The notes: generated from the sequence alone by a model not told the origin. A stretch of DNA of 64,000 bases from Enterovibrio paralichthyis (GCF_019209835.1 NZ_JAHUTS010000008.1:167847-231846), one strand, 5' to 3'; positions 35,947 through 45,696 are shown, numbered from the stretch's first letter. Translations and numbers: made by a program.

Positions 35947-37302
35947 ATGGTCATTTTTCACCATGGCGCAAAAAACGGTGTGACCGGTTCATGCCATGAG
36001 CTTGCGACAGAGCAAGGCAAACTGTTGATTGATTGCGGCCTGTTTCAGGGGAGCGAGGTGCGCCCGCTGGACATAGAGTTTGATGTGCATGATGTCGATG
36101 CTTTGCTTATCACTCACGCCCATATTGATCACATCGGTCGACTTCCATGGCTACTCGCTGCCGGTTTTAACTCCCCCATTTTCTGCACGTTAGCAACGGC
36201 TAACCTCTTGCCACTCATGCTGGATGATGCGTTGCGCTTGCAACTGGGTATGGCACGGAAAGGGCGGGAGAAAATACTAAAACTCATCAGAACGTTAACG
36301 GTACCACTGCATTACGGCACTTGGCACACTGTTAATGGTGCAAGTGATCCAGTCGCGGATATCCGTTTTCAGCCTGCCGGTCATATTCTCGGCTCTGCTT
36401 ATATCGAGGTTCGATTACCTTCTGAAGAAATCATTGTTTTCTCCGGTGACCTCGGCCCATCTAATACGCCATTACTTCCCGATCCTAAGCCTCCTGCCCG
36501 CGCAGATATCCTTGTTATAGAAAGTACCTATGGTGATGGAGTTCATGAGTCCGTCGCTCAAAGGGGAGACAGGTTAAAAGCGCTTATCACCCGCTCACTT
36601 GTAAATGGCGGCGTGATCCTAATTCCTGCATTCAGCGTGGGAAGAACGCAAGAGTTACTGTTTGATCTGGAAACGATTATCGCCACCCAGTTAGATGATT
36701 TTGAAAAGCGCGAGTGGTCAAAAATCCCAGTTATTCTTGATTCGCCCATGGCCGCCAAAGTGACAGAGCAATACCGGACATTCAAAGCCCTTTGGGGAGA
36801 GGAAGCAAAGGAAAAGCTGGATTCAGGACGACATCCGCTGGCATTTGAACAGTGCATTGTCATTAATTCACATACCGAACATCAGGCGCTGATAAACCGG
36901 TTGAAGCAAACTGGCGAGCCAGCCATCGTCGTCGCAGCCAGTGGCATGTGTAACGGCGGGCGCATGCTCAACTACCTGGAAGCGCTTCTTCCGGATCCCA
37001 GAACAGATGTCATTCTGGCGGGCTATCAGGCTGATGGAACCTTGGGGCGGGAGATACAAAGCGGTGCCCGAGCAGTGACGATCAGTGACAACACCATCGA
37101 AGTAAATGCACATATCCACTCAATGTCAGGCTATTCAGCCCATGCAGATCAGCGCGATTTACTCCAATTTATCTCGGGCATCGGAGAAACACCAAAACAA
37201 GTCCGCATCGTCCACGGCGATACCCAAGCACAAGAAGCGTTCGCAAAAGAGATAGAAGCGCGCGGTTTGGCTGAAAGGGTAGTGATAGGGCACGAGACCT
37301 GA
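35947..37302 (+). CDS. Metallo-beta-lactamase fold beta-CASP nuclease
   Basis: 451 residues. The MBL domain has THAHIDHIGRLPW (about residues 57-69, zinc-binding HxHxDH), GHILGSAYIEV, FSGDLGPSNTP and ESTYGDG; the inserted beta-CASP domain follows, with VAASGMCNGGRM (about residues 330-341) and MSGYSAHADQRDLL near the end. This matches the bacterial CPSF73/YSH1-like RNA-processing exonuclease group. Family role: RNA (possibly DNA) nuclease. It has no evident link to the sugar genes beside it. The last two codons and the TGA stop are formed by the first unit of the 7-base repeat array that begins at 37294. Confidence 0.88.
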   Translation: MVIFHHGAKNGVTGSCHELATEQGKLLIDCGLFQGSEVRPLDIEFDVHDVDALLITHAHIDHIGRLPWLLAAGFNSPIFCTLATANLLPLMLDDALRLQLGMARKGREKILKLIRTLTVPLHYGTWHTVNGASDPVADIRFQPAGHILGSAYIEVRLPSEEIIVFSGDLGPSNTPLLPDPKPPARADILVIESTYGDGVHESVAQRGDRLKALITRSLVNGGVILIPAFSVGRTQELLFDLETIIATQLDDFEKREWSKIPVILDSPMAAKVTEQYRTFKALWGEEAKEKLDSGRHPLAFEQCIVINSHTEHQALINRLKQTGEPAIVVAASGMCNGGRMLNYLEALLPDPRTDVILAGYQADGTLGREIQSGARAVTISDNTIEVNAHIHSMSGYSAHADQRDLLQFISGIGETPKQVRIVHGDTQAQEAFAKEIEARGLAERVVIGHET

Positions 37303-37412
37303 GACTAGAGACTAGAGACCTGAGACCTGAGACCTGAGACCTGAGACTAGAGACCTGAGACTAGAGACCTGAGACCAAAGACCAAAGACCAAAGACCTGA
37401 GACCAGAGGCTG
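37294..37412. repeat. Tandem 7-base repeat array, GAGACCT type (17 units)
   Basis: Seventeen consecutive heptamers: GAGACCT, GAGACTA, GAGACCA and AAGACCA/T variants, ending with GAGGCTG. The pattern GAGANNN is held in phase throughout. The first unit supplies the stop codon of the beta-CASP gene. It lies between convergent genes. Confidence 0.95.
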
Positions 37413-37441
37413 GAAATCCGGGACCAAACCCCAAGCTTTTA

Positions 37442-37504
37442 TCTCTTCTCTCTTCTCTCTTCTCTCTTATCTTTTATCTCTAATCTCCAATCTCCCATCT
37501 CCAA
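37442..37504. repeat. Tandem 7-base repeat array, TCTCTTC/TCTCTAA type (9 units)
   Basis: Nine heptamers in phase: three TCTCTTC, then TCTCTTA, TCTTTTA, TCTCTAA, TCTCCAA, TCTCCCA and TCTCCAA. It is the mirror in kind of the GAGANNN array 30 bases to the left (GAGA against TCTC), so the two can pair as a long imperfect hairpin. It ends four bases before the 3' end of the yjbH-like gene. Confidence 0.95.
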
Positions 37505-37507
37505 CTC

Positions 37508-39520
37508 TTACCTATTCGTAAACTCCGAACGCGGATAACGCGCATCGGTCATACTGTACAGGCTGTATTTCCGTGCCAGCATTTGACCACCATCGCGTGA
37601 AAGTGGTGTCCATCCGACCATTGCCCGGTTGGCACTTGGCTTAATGGTGAAGATGTCAAACGGGATAGAAATATAGAACCCTTTGTTGAAACTGCCTTCA
37701 CCGAATTCTTCGGCTGAAAGGTTTGTTTTCGCAAGATAGGCACCGGCAATCACACCACTGTCGAACTGCTTAGATACATCCAGTGTGACACCTTTATCCT
37801 CTGCCAGATATTGGCCAACACTTGCTTTAATCAACAAATCGTCGAACCAGCTCCATTCAGGACGGTAATAGGTGGTGAAGTGGCCAGTTGGCGTGCCGGT
37901 TTGAACGCGGTAGTAACGATCGGTTGTCGGGTCGAAATGGCGCTCTTCAGTGAAAATACCAAACTGGTTGTTGGGATCTCGCTGGGCAACATAGTTCACA
38001 TCCAGGCCGAAAGCCCAGTTGCTGCTCAGTGGTCGATAGAGAATCTCGCCCCCTACACCGGCAAACATGGTTTCCAAATAGCCGCCATAGGCCTGAACAT
38101 AGATATCATCGCCCCACTTATCAAACGCGGTCAGCTGAAGGTTGCTCATACGAACGCGGTTATCAGAGATATATTGGCGAACCAGAGTTCTTACACGTTT
38201 TAGATCAGTACCATCCGGTGGAACGTCGTAGAGGAATTTATCGTAGTTGTCGTAAAGGTTGACGTAAATATTGCCGCCCAGTTCGATGTGGTCGTTGAAC
38301 CACAGGCTGGCACCGCCAGCCACACCGATATTAAACAGGTAAAAATCTTCAGAGCCGCCAATAGACTGCTGCAGGTTCGGTGCAAAGCTGAATGACCATG
38401 GATCATTGTTGTCAACTTGCAACATCTCACGAGGCGTCACCGGATCAACAACACTGGTCGCATCGTTAACGCCTGCGCCAAGGTACTCCTGGTTCGCTAC
38501 GCGGCGATACGCCTTTGCATCAACCACGGTTTGAGTGGTCGGTTGGTTGGCGCTTTGCTCGATCAAATTGAATGCTATCGCGGTTGTGCCGGTATTTGCC
38601 AGCACCATCGCTGCTTTCTCATGCGCCGTTTCACGCTTGCGGTATTTCGACTGGTTGGCAACCACGGTAACGCTGTCGTCATTCGCGTAAATTTTTGCGC
38701 TACTGTAGCCAGCAATACGCTCAAGATCCGCAGCCACGCTGTCCCACTCAATCTCCTCTGCAGGTTTGTCTGGGGTAGATTGATACGCAGGGGTAGGGGT
38801 ATCCAGCCAATTTTGCGAAAGGGTATTGAAGTTGGTTTTCAGGGTGAAGCCTAAGGTCCAGGTATTACCACGCTCGAAGCTGGCGCGAATATCCCCCCAA
38901 TTACCAAACTGGTAGATGGCACCATAGTTGAATTTAGAATCCTGCACCATATCCGGCGCAAAATCCGAGCGGTAGTTGTTGCTGTCATACTCAACTTTAA
39001 ACCGCAGCGGTTCCCAAGGCGTTTGGTATTCCACACCGCCGAAAACTGACATACAACCGGTAAACCAGCGGCTGTAGTCAAAGCTGCCGCCTTTTCCCGT
39101 ATAAGAAGTATCACGGCCACAGTCGAGATCCGTGCTGTTGTTCCCGCGCAGGTTGGCACTGTTGCCGATGTAACCCCAGCCAACACCCAACGTCAGGTCG
39201 AGAGGGCCAACATGCTTGCTGGCGGCAATATATTCACCGTCAAACAGACCTGTTCCGCCCAAATCGCGAAGGCCAACCGATGTCTCCGGTAACCAATAGC
39301 TTTCTTCCCAAAGGCGCAGTTTTACATCGATGCCTTTGTCGGTGTAGTAAGTGTCACCACTGAAGTTTTCATCACCACTGTAGAGCCGCTCAGGCACCTG
39401 GGTATAGCGGATAGTCGCTTCCAGCCAAGGCATCAACTGTAAAAAAACAAAAAACGAGAGGGAAATGCGCCGGGAGATCAATGGGATATGGAGGAAAAAC
39501 AACAGGTGAGGGAATCTCAC
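37508..39520 (-). pseudogene. yjbH: YjbH/GfcD-like outer-membrane exopolysaccharide protein, 5'-truncated
   Basis: An open frame of 670 codons. From MPWLEATIRYTQ (M at 39433) onward it reads as a YjbH-domain protein: YTDKGIDVKLRLWEESYWLPE, VGWGYIGN, many amphipathic beta strands, and a C-terminal barrel section ending in GWTPLSRDGGQM. The upstream residues are not a signal peptide plus the expected first strands; they are translated from the terminator of the neighbouring ligase gene and A/T-rich spacer, with the nominal GTG inside a terminator stem. Full-length relatives are about 700 residues, with the LxPWLEA segment some 50-60 residues in. So the signal peptide and first strands are missing, and secretion to the outer membrane is unlikely. 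No partner genes (yjbE, F, G) are present. Possibly a recent remnant, because the rest of the frame is intact. Confidence 0.72.
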
Positions 39521-39523
39521 CTG
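39494..39523 (-). terminator. Rho-independent terminator of O-antigen ligase copy 2
   Basis: CAGGTGAG (39503-39510) and CTCACCTG (39516-39523) form a perfect 8-base stem; on the minus strand it is followed by TTGTTTTT. It lies 16 bases past the ligase stop and covers the nominal start codon of the yjbH-like frame. Confidence 0.85.
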
Positions 39524-39538
39524 CTAAGATGATGGTTG

Positions 39539-40828
39539 TTACACGCCGTTCTTACTGATTTCGAGGTTATTTTCGGGTTCTGCCAATACCAATATCATCG
39601 TCATCAGTAATGTATACAAATAGACAAGATGGGTATGGTGAAACGGCACGTCTGTTAAACCCGCTAACAAAACCATCAGGACAAGACTGCTCACAAGAGG
39701 CGTCAATGCTAACTGGGCCTTGTTTAAGGATGAGATACGAAGCAATGGCGACAAAATCCACGCAAGTAGTAATGCTAATCCAACTAAACCACTTCGGGCT
39801 AAGGTATCCAAAAATTGGTTGTGCGTATGTGGCTGCAAAGCTGCGGATGGGTTTGGTAGTTTCGCTATTGTTTCTCTTAGTGCAAGGTCTCCATAACCAA
39901 AAATGGCATGACTTTCTGAGGCGGAAAGGGCGGTTTTCCATAAATCCAACCTGACACCAATTGAATTGTTTTTGTTACCAGATGATGTGCTCTGTAACTC
40001 TTTTACTGTCTGTTGCAGGCGGCTATCAATTGTGTCCTTGAATCCCCAATACCCCCCAACAGACAAAGCACCCACAATCATCAACGTTAAGCTGTAGTAA
40101 CGTTTGGATGCAGGAAGAAGCCTTACTGTCAGATAAAAAATGACGGCGGGTAAGAATAACAACACGCCTCGAACACCTGTCATCATAAGTGCTGCGGTCG
40201 AGAAAACGACACCAATTCCGGCAATGCTCCTGATGGCTAAGCTTTGAGCAATTAATAAGTAATACAGTGAGATGATACAGAGCATAGCGCAGTAAAGCGC
40301 GTAAGGGATTGGGTTTGTTGCAATACCAACACGGGAAAGACCCATTACAAAATATTCATACCCCGCATTGAGACCACAAAAAACTGCGGCGAATAACAAG
40401 ATATATGTCATCAGTGTTGATGGTACTTGCCGCCAGGGTACAAGTAGTATGTAAAACAAACAGGTAAACAAGGTGCGGGAAAAGCCGAACTCATCACCAC
40501 GCAGCACGTGAGTAATAGAAAAATAAAGCGCTACAACCAGACTGGAAGTCATCAGTGGCTTTAGCGAAGGTGTATGCCAATTGGTCTTCATCGCCCCTTT
40601 GTAACGGAAAATACAATAAATGCATACTAGTGGAATAAGGCGTGAAAGTGTCCATTTTGTATCAACAAAGTTGAATATAGAAAACAGCATCACTATCAAT
40701 GGACTGAGCAGGAAAAGTGACTCAGCAAATTTTTTTACTGTACGATTTGGAGCAGGGAGGGGTTGAGCTACGGTCATAAGTACAACGTTAAACAGGGCCT
40801 TGCGTTGCCAGATAGGCAACTGAGGCAA
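39539..40828 (-). CDS. O-antigen ligase (WaaL family), copy 2
   Basis: 429 residues from a TTG at 40828; ATG 40777 (MTVAQPLPAPNRTVKKF) is an equally good or better start. It has about 10-12 membrane segments and the ligase loop IGVRLDLWKTALSASESHAIFGYGD followed by QPHTHNQFLDTLARSGLVGL. It is a paralogue of the gene at 34602 and shares SIFNFVDTKWTLSRLIPLV, LRGDEFGFSRTLFT, NPIPYALYC and GLTDVPFHHTH(L/V)VY. Two ligases on opposite strands, 4 kb apart, suggest duplication or import of one with the polysaccharide locus. Which one is active, or whether they use different acceptors, cannot be told. Confidence 0.83.
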   Translation of the reverse strand: MPQLPIWQRKALFNVVLMTVAQPLPAPNRTVKKFAESLFLLSPLIVMLFSIFNFVDTKWTLSRLIPLVCIYCIFRYKGAMKTNWHTPSLKPLMTSSLVVALYFSITHVLRGDEFGFSRTLFTCLFYILLVPWRQVPSTLMTYILLFAAVFCGLNAGYEYFVMGLSRVGIATNPIPYALYCAMLCIISLYYLLIAQSLAIRSIAGIGVVFSTAALMMTGVRGVLLFLPAVIFYLTVRLLPASKRYYSLTLMIVGALSVGGYWGFKDTIDSRLQQTVKELQSTSSGNKNNSIGVRLDLWKTALSASESHAIFGYGDLALRETIAKLPNPSAALQPHTHNQFLDTLARSGLVGLALLLAWILSPLLRISSLNKAQLALTPLVSSLVLMVLLAGLTDVPFHHTHLVYLYTLLMTMILVLAEPENNLEISKNGV

Positions 40829-41093
40829 TGAAGCGGATACGTCAGTAATCTACTGCGCCTTTAAATTTTTCCTTGATGATTTTGTTACTTACACTCAGCA
40901 CTCCGCTGAAGTGTGTCGAAATAGTACGGTATAGCACCGCTTTGAATTCAAAAAACTGCCGGAATGTATCACAAAACAGTGTGGTTGAATAATGCTTTAA
41001 AGGCTGAGAGTTAAAGCCATGGCCTTTGCCATGTGGCACTTCGCAATACAAACCAAAGCAAAACTTAAAACGGTTTGTGTGTACTAAGAATCT

Positions 41094-41648
41094 CTACTCC
41101 ACCTTCCCCGGCAACAACAACGCGATACCGATAAACACTGCGGAAATAGCGCCTGCGACGAGCAGGGAGTGGGACTCAAAAACCGAAGGATTTTTGCCGT
41201 TTTGGGTGTCGGCAAGAGTGGTTGCACCACCGAGCGGTTCAAACAGGATGGTGTCTGAGAGCGGCTCATAGGCATACATAAATGCCAGTGCGCCCAGCAA
41301 TCCTCCGAGTACAAAGACCAATGCCTTTTTGCTCAGCTCGCCCAACGCGGTGATCGCAGTACCGAGGCAGAAGCCCGCAATTCCCCATCCAAGGCCAAAG
41401 ATAGCGCCCCCGACCAACACGCCGAGATACATGCTTTTGATGCTGAAATGGCTGGTGTTGAACAATCCCAGACTCAAAAGGATGAAAAGAACCAAGCTGC
41501 TGCCGCCGATCCCAAGCAGGATTTTTTTCATCAGCACGAATTCTTCCAGTTGCAGCATCTTCCTGACCGAGCCACTTCTTGTGACGCCATTTTTCTGCAG
41601 CACAAAACCGAACAAGGTACCAAGCACTATGGCGAGGAGGATAGTCAC
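41094..41648 (-). CDS. YeeE/YedE-type sulfur transporter, second half (DUF6691-like)
   Basis: 184 residues from GTG 41648, which overlaps the upstream partner's stop (GTGA). Five or so membrane segments; GWGIAGFCLGTAITALGE holds the conserved GxCxGT motif of the family. YeeE of Spirochaeta is a single protein that imports thiosulfate; in many proteobacteria, as here, the fold is split into two adjacent genes (PmpA/PmpB type). Family role: inner-membrane uptake of thiosulfate or other sulfur species, or transfer of sulfur in response to sulfide. The sequence further upstream in the same frame (to 41891) overlaps the partner gene and is not used. Confidence 0.85.
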   Translation of the reverse strand: MTILLAIVLGTLFGFVLQKNGVTRSGSVRKMLQLEEFVLMKKILLGIGGSSLVLFILLSLGLFNTSHFSIKSMYLGVLVGGAIFGLGWGIAGFCLGTAITALGELSKKALVFVLGGLLGALAFMYAYEPLSDTILFEPLGGATTLADTQNGKNPSVFESHSLLVAGAISAVFIGIALLLPGKVE

Positions 41649-42202
41649 AGGCTGCCTCCCCGTTTTTTCAAAAAGATAGCGGTAGGGACAGCGACAGCGA
41701 AAACGGCGATGGCAAAGGCATACCCGCTGACAGAGGTTTGCATCATGCCGCTCATCATGTGCCCACTGGTGCACCCGCCTGCCATACGGGCGCCAAATAA
41801 CACCAGAAAACCGCCGATAAATAGTTTGAGGTATTCGCCCATGCTGGTGGATTGGTAGGTGGTGATTTGGCTTTCTGTACGCGATGACCACTTTCCGAGG
41901 GCGCCGCCCAATATCATTGAAAGCACAAAGACAAAGGCGTAATTGAGCGGGTGTTCGACGCTTTCTGCATATTTGCCGCCACTTTTGTTCAGGTAGGCGT
42001 TATTGCTTTCAAAACCAGATTTGTTGGTAGCGCTTTCGTGGGTGAGATCCGTTGCGCTATCTAACACAATACCGTCGAATATGACGAATTGGGTCGACAC
42101 ACCAATAGGCTGAACCAAGATAGCTGAGAGCAGGAAAATGGCAGCTAAAGCAATACCGCCCTGAAACCAACCCCATTCTCTTTGCTTGAGAAAGCTGTCC
42201 AT
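41645..42202 (-). CDS. YeeE/YedE-type sulfur transporter, first half
   Basis: 185 residues, about four membrane segments. The conserved RMAGGCTSGHMMSGMMQ motif contains the functional Cys of the family. ATG start at 42202. It carries an insertion of about 40 polar residues between the first two helices (DGIVLDSATDLTHESATNKSGFE), probably periplasmic. It is translated together with the second half through a 4-base overlap. No sulfurtransferase or regulator gene lies next to the pair. Confidence 0.85.
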   Translation of the reverse strand: MDSFLKQREWGWFQGGIALAAIFLLSAILVQPIGVSTQFVIFDGIVLDSATDLTHESATNKSGFESNNAYLNKSGGKYAESVEHPLNYAFVFVLSMILGGALGKWSSRTESQITTYQSTSMGEYLKLFIGGFLVLFGARMAGGCTSGHMMSGMMQTSVSGYAFAIAVFAVAVPTAIFLKKRGGSL

Positions 42203-42305
42203 ACGTCAATCCATTAATTAGGATGTACTAATGTGTTTTTAGTGTGCTCCTGCCTTATCGTCAATTTTTGCCATGAAAGAGGTGATGCGCAATCAATCTG
42301 ATTTC

Positions 42306-42334
42306 AAAAAACTCGCCCCTCAGAGTGAGGGGCG
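42306..42334 (-). terminator. Rho-independent terminator of lacZ
   Basis: CGCCCCTCA (42314-42322) and TGAGGGGCG (42326-42334) form a 9-base stem with a three-base loop; on the minus strand it is followed by AGTTTTTTG. It lies 26 bases beyond the lacZ stop. Confidence 0.92.
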
Positions 42335-42359
42335 ATAAGAGGGAAATCGCGAGATAGGA

Positions 42360-45300
42360 TCAGCGGCGGTTTAGCGCGATCTGATAACGGTAGTGTTTAT
42401 CGTTTAGCTGAAACTCGCGGTGTACACTTGGGCTCCATGAATCATCGCCACCCACACCCATATGGCGGTGATCAATGTTCAGGTAGACGCAGTCTTGCGG
42501 GTCCAGCTCGTTGGTATGTTTAGCCTGCGTCAGTTGCATTGCGTCATATTGGCTGACATTGAACTGGAAGTCGCCTGACACATTCATTTCACCAACCTGG
42601 AGCCATCGCGTTCCACAACGAAGCCCACAGTCGGTCGGGAAGATATACGGTGTGTGCATGGCTGAAAGTGGCGCGGTGTAGTGACCGAAACGTGCTGCTG
42701 CCAGGCGATCCGGATAGTTTTCAAATGGCCCCAATCCTTTCCAGCAAACGGCGTCTGCTGCGCTGCTATGCGGTAGCGTCATACTCAGGCCGACACGTGG
42801 CATCGGCGGCAGGAAGTCGGCCAGTTTCACGTCAACATCTACCGTGACTTGTCCTGAGCCATTGATTGTGTAGTGCCAGCACGTGAGTGCAGCAATGCTT
42901 CCCTGGAAGTGATAAGCAAACGAAGCGGTTATCTGCACACAACGTGCCCCTTGCTCCGCATGAAACTGAACACATTCGCGCTCCCAGCGGCCAATGCCAG
43001 CCGCATCCCAGCGGCATGCCCAGGCATTGGGATCAACATTGTCCACTTCGCTCACACCAATGTCGTTGTCTAGCGGCGCACGGTAGAAGTTGTCTGTGGG
43101 GCCTTCTTTGATTACTGCTGAACCGTTTGCCGTCCAGGCTGTCATCAAGCCGCTTTGGCGGTTCCACGTCCACTGTTGCGCCCCATCTGCCGTGATGACC
43201 TGAACGGACTCCCCTTCCTGTAACAGGGTTGGGGCTATTGTTGTCTCTTTGCCAGGTAACATCAGGCTTGAAGTGTTAGTAAGCGCAAACTGCTCGGTGG
43301 CAAGCACATGACCTGCCGGTGCCCAAGGCGTCTCCTTTGCCAGCACGATATCGGTATTGAGGTGATATTGCGCGTCGGCTTTTGGCGTGTAGGCCAGAGG
43401 GAGCACAATAGTGTCACTTTGCTCAGCGCCAATGTTTAGCACTGTTTCGCCACAGGCAATGGCCTTACCGTTTTCGAGCAATTGCCAAGTCAGCATCTCG
43501 TTATCTGTGGCGCGGAACAGGTTTTCATTGGTCACGCGCAGCGATACGCCGTCATTGCCTTGTTCAATGAGTTCAACGGTGATCATGCGCTGGCAGAATT
43601 TCGCTTCTTCCACGGTTGGATGGGCACTGCGATCCGGGAACATCAGACCGTTGATGCAAAACTGGCGGTCATTGATGGTATCGCCAAAGTCGCCGCCATA
43701 CGCCCAGAAATGGGTGCCGCTCTCATCCCACTGGCTAAGTCCCTGATCAACCCAGTCCCAGATAAAGCCACCTTGCAGGCGAGGGAACTCACGGAACGCT
43801 TCCCAATAGTCACTGAAACTGCCGAGGCTATTACCCATGGCGTGGGCGTATTCGCAAAGGATAAGCGGACGCTGTTCATTCGGCAGGGAAATCCACTTTT
43901 TCAGTGGCCACTTCGGCACGGCGTCATCTTCGATTGTGCTGTTCACACGGGCGTACATCGGCACAATGATGTCAGTCGCGGAAGTGTTGGCGCCGCCGCC
44001 TTCGTATTGCACCGGGCGGGAAGGGTCGAACTGTTTCGACCAGCCATACATGGCGCTGTGGTTGCTGCCATGCCCGGATTCATTGCCCAGGGACCAAATA
44101 ATGATGCTGGGGTGGTTTTTATCGCGCAGCACCATTTGGGTGTAGCGGCTCATGTAAGCGTGTGCCCACATCGGGTCGGCCGACAAGCGGTTCATCGGCT
44201 GCATGCCGTGAGTTTCGATGTTGGCTTCGTCGCAGACATAGAGGCCATATTCATCACAAAGCTCATACCAGCGCGGGTGGTTCGGGTAATGGGCCGTGCG
44301 CACGGCATTAAAGTTGTTTTGCTTAAGCAGGCAAATGTCGCGCACCATGTCGTCTTCGGTCATCACATGACCCAACTCAGGGTGGTGCTCGTGGCGGTTT
44401 ACACCGCGGATCAGCAGCGCTTTACCGTTTAATTTAAGTTGGCCGTCTGTGATTTCGACTTTACGGAAACCCACCGCATAGCTTTCGCTTTCCACATGCT
44501 GGCCGTTTTCATCCAGCAGCGACACCACCAAGCGGTAAAGGTGAGGCTGCTCAGCACTCCATTTTTTCGGTGCGTCGATGTGAAGGGTCTGGAATACGAC
44601 ATCGTCATAGCTGCCGCGCTCGTCAATGCGGCGGTTATGTGTACCGGCAGTCACCGGATCTGAGACTGACAGTTCTCCGTCAAACAACTGGATTTGCACC
44701 TGGTAGCTTTGTGGCGCATCAATATGGGTGACCACAGAAAGTGAGCCATCGCGGTAGCAGGGATCCAGATCCGGTGTGACAAACACGTCCTGAATGCAAT
44801 GCTTGGGTTTTGCCAGCAGAGTGACATCACGGAAGATGCCACTTAACCACCACATGTCCTGATCTTCCAGATAGCTGCCATCACACCAGCGCATGACCAT
44901 TACAGCCAGGCTGTTGGTGCCTGAAACTAGATAAGGTGAGAGATCGAACTCTGCAGGCAGGCGGCTGTCTTGCGAATAGCCAACCCAGTGGCCGTTACAC
45001 CAAAGGTGAAACGCAGAGTTCACGCCATCAAAGATAATACGCTGGGTTTCAGCAAGCTCTTGCTCTGAAAGGGTAAAGCTTGTGCGGTAACAACCGGTCG
45101 GGTTGTCTTTTGGCACAAACGGCGGATTGACCTCAAACGGGTATTTCACGTTGGCATAAATCGGCTTGTCATAACCGTGCATTTGCCAGTTAGCCGGAAC
45201 AGGAATGCGTGACCAATGGCTGTCATCAAAGGCCGGCGCGATAAAATCACCGTCTACGTTTTCCGGGGCATCAAATAGCTGGAAAGCCCACTCACCATTA

Positions 45301-45449
45301 AGTGAACGTCGGTTAGGAGCATTCTTTTGCAGTGCATCAGCAGGAGTGCGGTAGCTGGCAAGAGGGCTGTGTGCCTTCAGGCAATGGATATTGACCGACT
45401 GTGGGTTCTCCCAGTCGCGTCGCTGCAGGATTTCAGAAAAAGTGGTCAT
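42360..45449 (-). CDS. lacZ: Beta-galactosidase, GH2
   Basis: 1029 residues from ATG 45449 (AGGAAG at 6 bases on the minus strand); the frame continues 18 codons upstream, but MTTFSEILQRRDWENPQ is the normal LacZ start. The five-domain GH2 layout is intact and the length is close to the 1023 of E. coli LacZ. Glu457 in WSLGNESGHG is the acid/base and Glu533 in ILCEYAHAMGN the nucleophile; the 76-residue spacing equals that of E461/E537 in E. coli. Role: splits lactose to galactose and glucose in the cytoplasm. It diverges from galA, with one operator about 100 bases upstream of its start. No lacI or lacY neighbour; the GPH transporter downstream of galA probably brings in the substrate. Confidence 0.97.
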   Translation of the reverse strand: MTTFSEILQRRDWENPQSVNIHCLKAHSPLASYRTPADALQKNAPNRRSLNGEWAFQLFDAPENVDGDFIAPAFDDSHWSRIPVPANWQMHGYDKPIYANVKYPFEVNPPFVPKDNPTGCYRTSFTLSEQELAETQRIIFDGVNSAFHLWCNGHWVGYSQDSRLPAEFDLSPYLVSGTNSLAVMVMRWCDGSYLEDQDMWWLSGIFRDVTLLAKPKHCIQDVFVTPDLDPCYRDGSLSVVTHIDAPQSYQVQIQLFDGELSVSDPVTAGTHNRRIDERGSYDDVVFQTLHIDAPKKWSAEQPHLYRLVVSLLDENGQHVESESYAVGFRKVEITDGQLKLNGKALLIRGVNRHEHHPELGHVMTEDDMVRDICLLKQNNFNAVRTAHYPNHPRWYELCDEYGLYVCDEANIETHGMQPMNRLSADPMWAHAYMSRYTQMVLRDKNHPSIIIWSLGNESGHGSNHSAMYGWSKQFDPSRPVQYEGGGANTSATDIIVPMYARVNSTIEDDAVPKWPLKKWISLPNEQRPLILCEYAHAMGNSLGSFSDYWEAFREFPRLQGGFIWDWVDQGLSQWDESGTHFWAYGGDFGDTINDRQFCINGLMFPDRSAHPTVEEAKFCQRMITVELIEQGNDGVSLRVTNENLFRATDNEMLTWQLLENGKAIACGETVLNIGAEQSDTIVLPLAYTPKADAQYHLNTDIVLAKETPWAPAGHVLATEQFALTNTSSLMLPGKETTIAPTLLQEGESVQVITADGAQQWTWNRQSGLMTAWTANGSAVIKEGPTDNFYRAPLDNDIGVSEVDNVDPNAWACRWDAAGIGRWERECVQFHAEQGARCVQITASFAYHFQGSIAALTCWHYTINGSGQVTVDVDVKLADFLPPMPRVGLSMTLPHSSAADAVCWKGLGPFENYPDRLAAARFGHYTAPLSAMHTPYIFPTDCGLRCGTRWLQVGEMNVSGDFQFNVSQYDAMQLTQAKHTNELDPQDCVYLNIDHRHMGVGGDDSWSPSVHREFQLNDKHYRYQIALNRR

Positions 45450-45550
45450 GGTCTTCCTGTCGAATTTGTTCTGTGGCCATACCGCAAGGGGCGTTTTTGT
45501 CATCGGACACGCCCGTTGTCGGCGCTCATGGCTGCATTCTAGATTTGTGC

Positions 45551-45564
45551 TGTAAACGTTTACA
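45551..45564. promoter_or_regulatory. GalR-type operator upstream of lacZ
   Basis: TGTAAACGTTTACA, a perfect palindrome with the CG centre bound by LacI/GalR-family repressors. It lies 102 bases before the lacZ ATG and matches the site before galE exactly. Confidence 0.85.
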
Positions 45565-45696
45565 ATAATGCATCATGAAAAATGTGCGCCAGCTTTTATT
45601 TAGAAAGCGGCTGGGGGGGTAGGAGATAAGGTGAATTCCGGTGTGTTCATGGATGTCAGCCATCTGGCAAATAAACGTGCATATAAGACTAATTTG

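Noticed and set aside
37294..37504. CRISPR array
   Set aside because: The repeat unit is only 7 bases, there are no spacers, and no cas genes are nearby.
43482..44432. 316-codon plus-strand frame inside lacZ
   Set aside because: It is antisense to the catalytic core of LacZ, whose active-site motifs are intact; no independent evidence.
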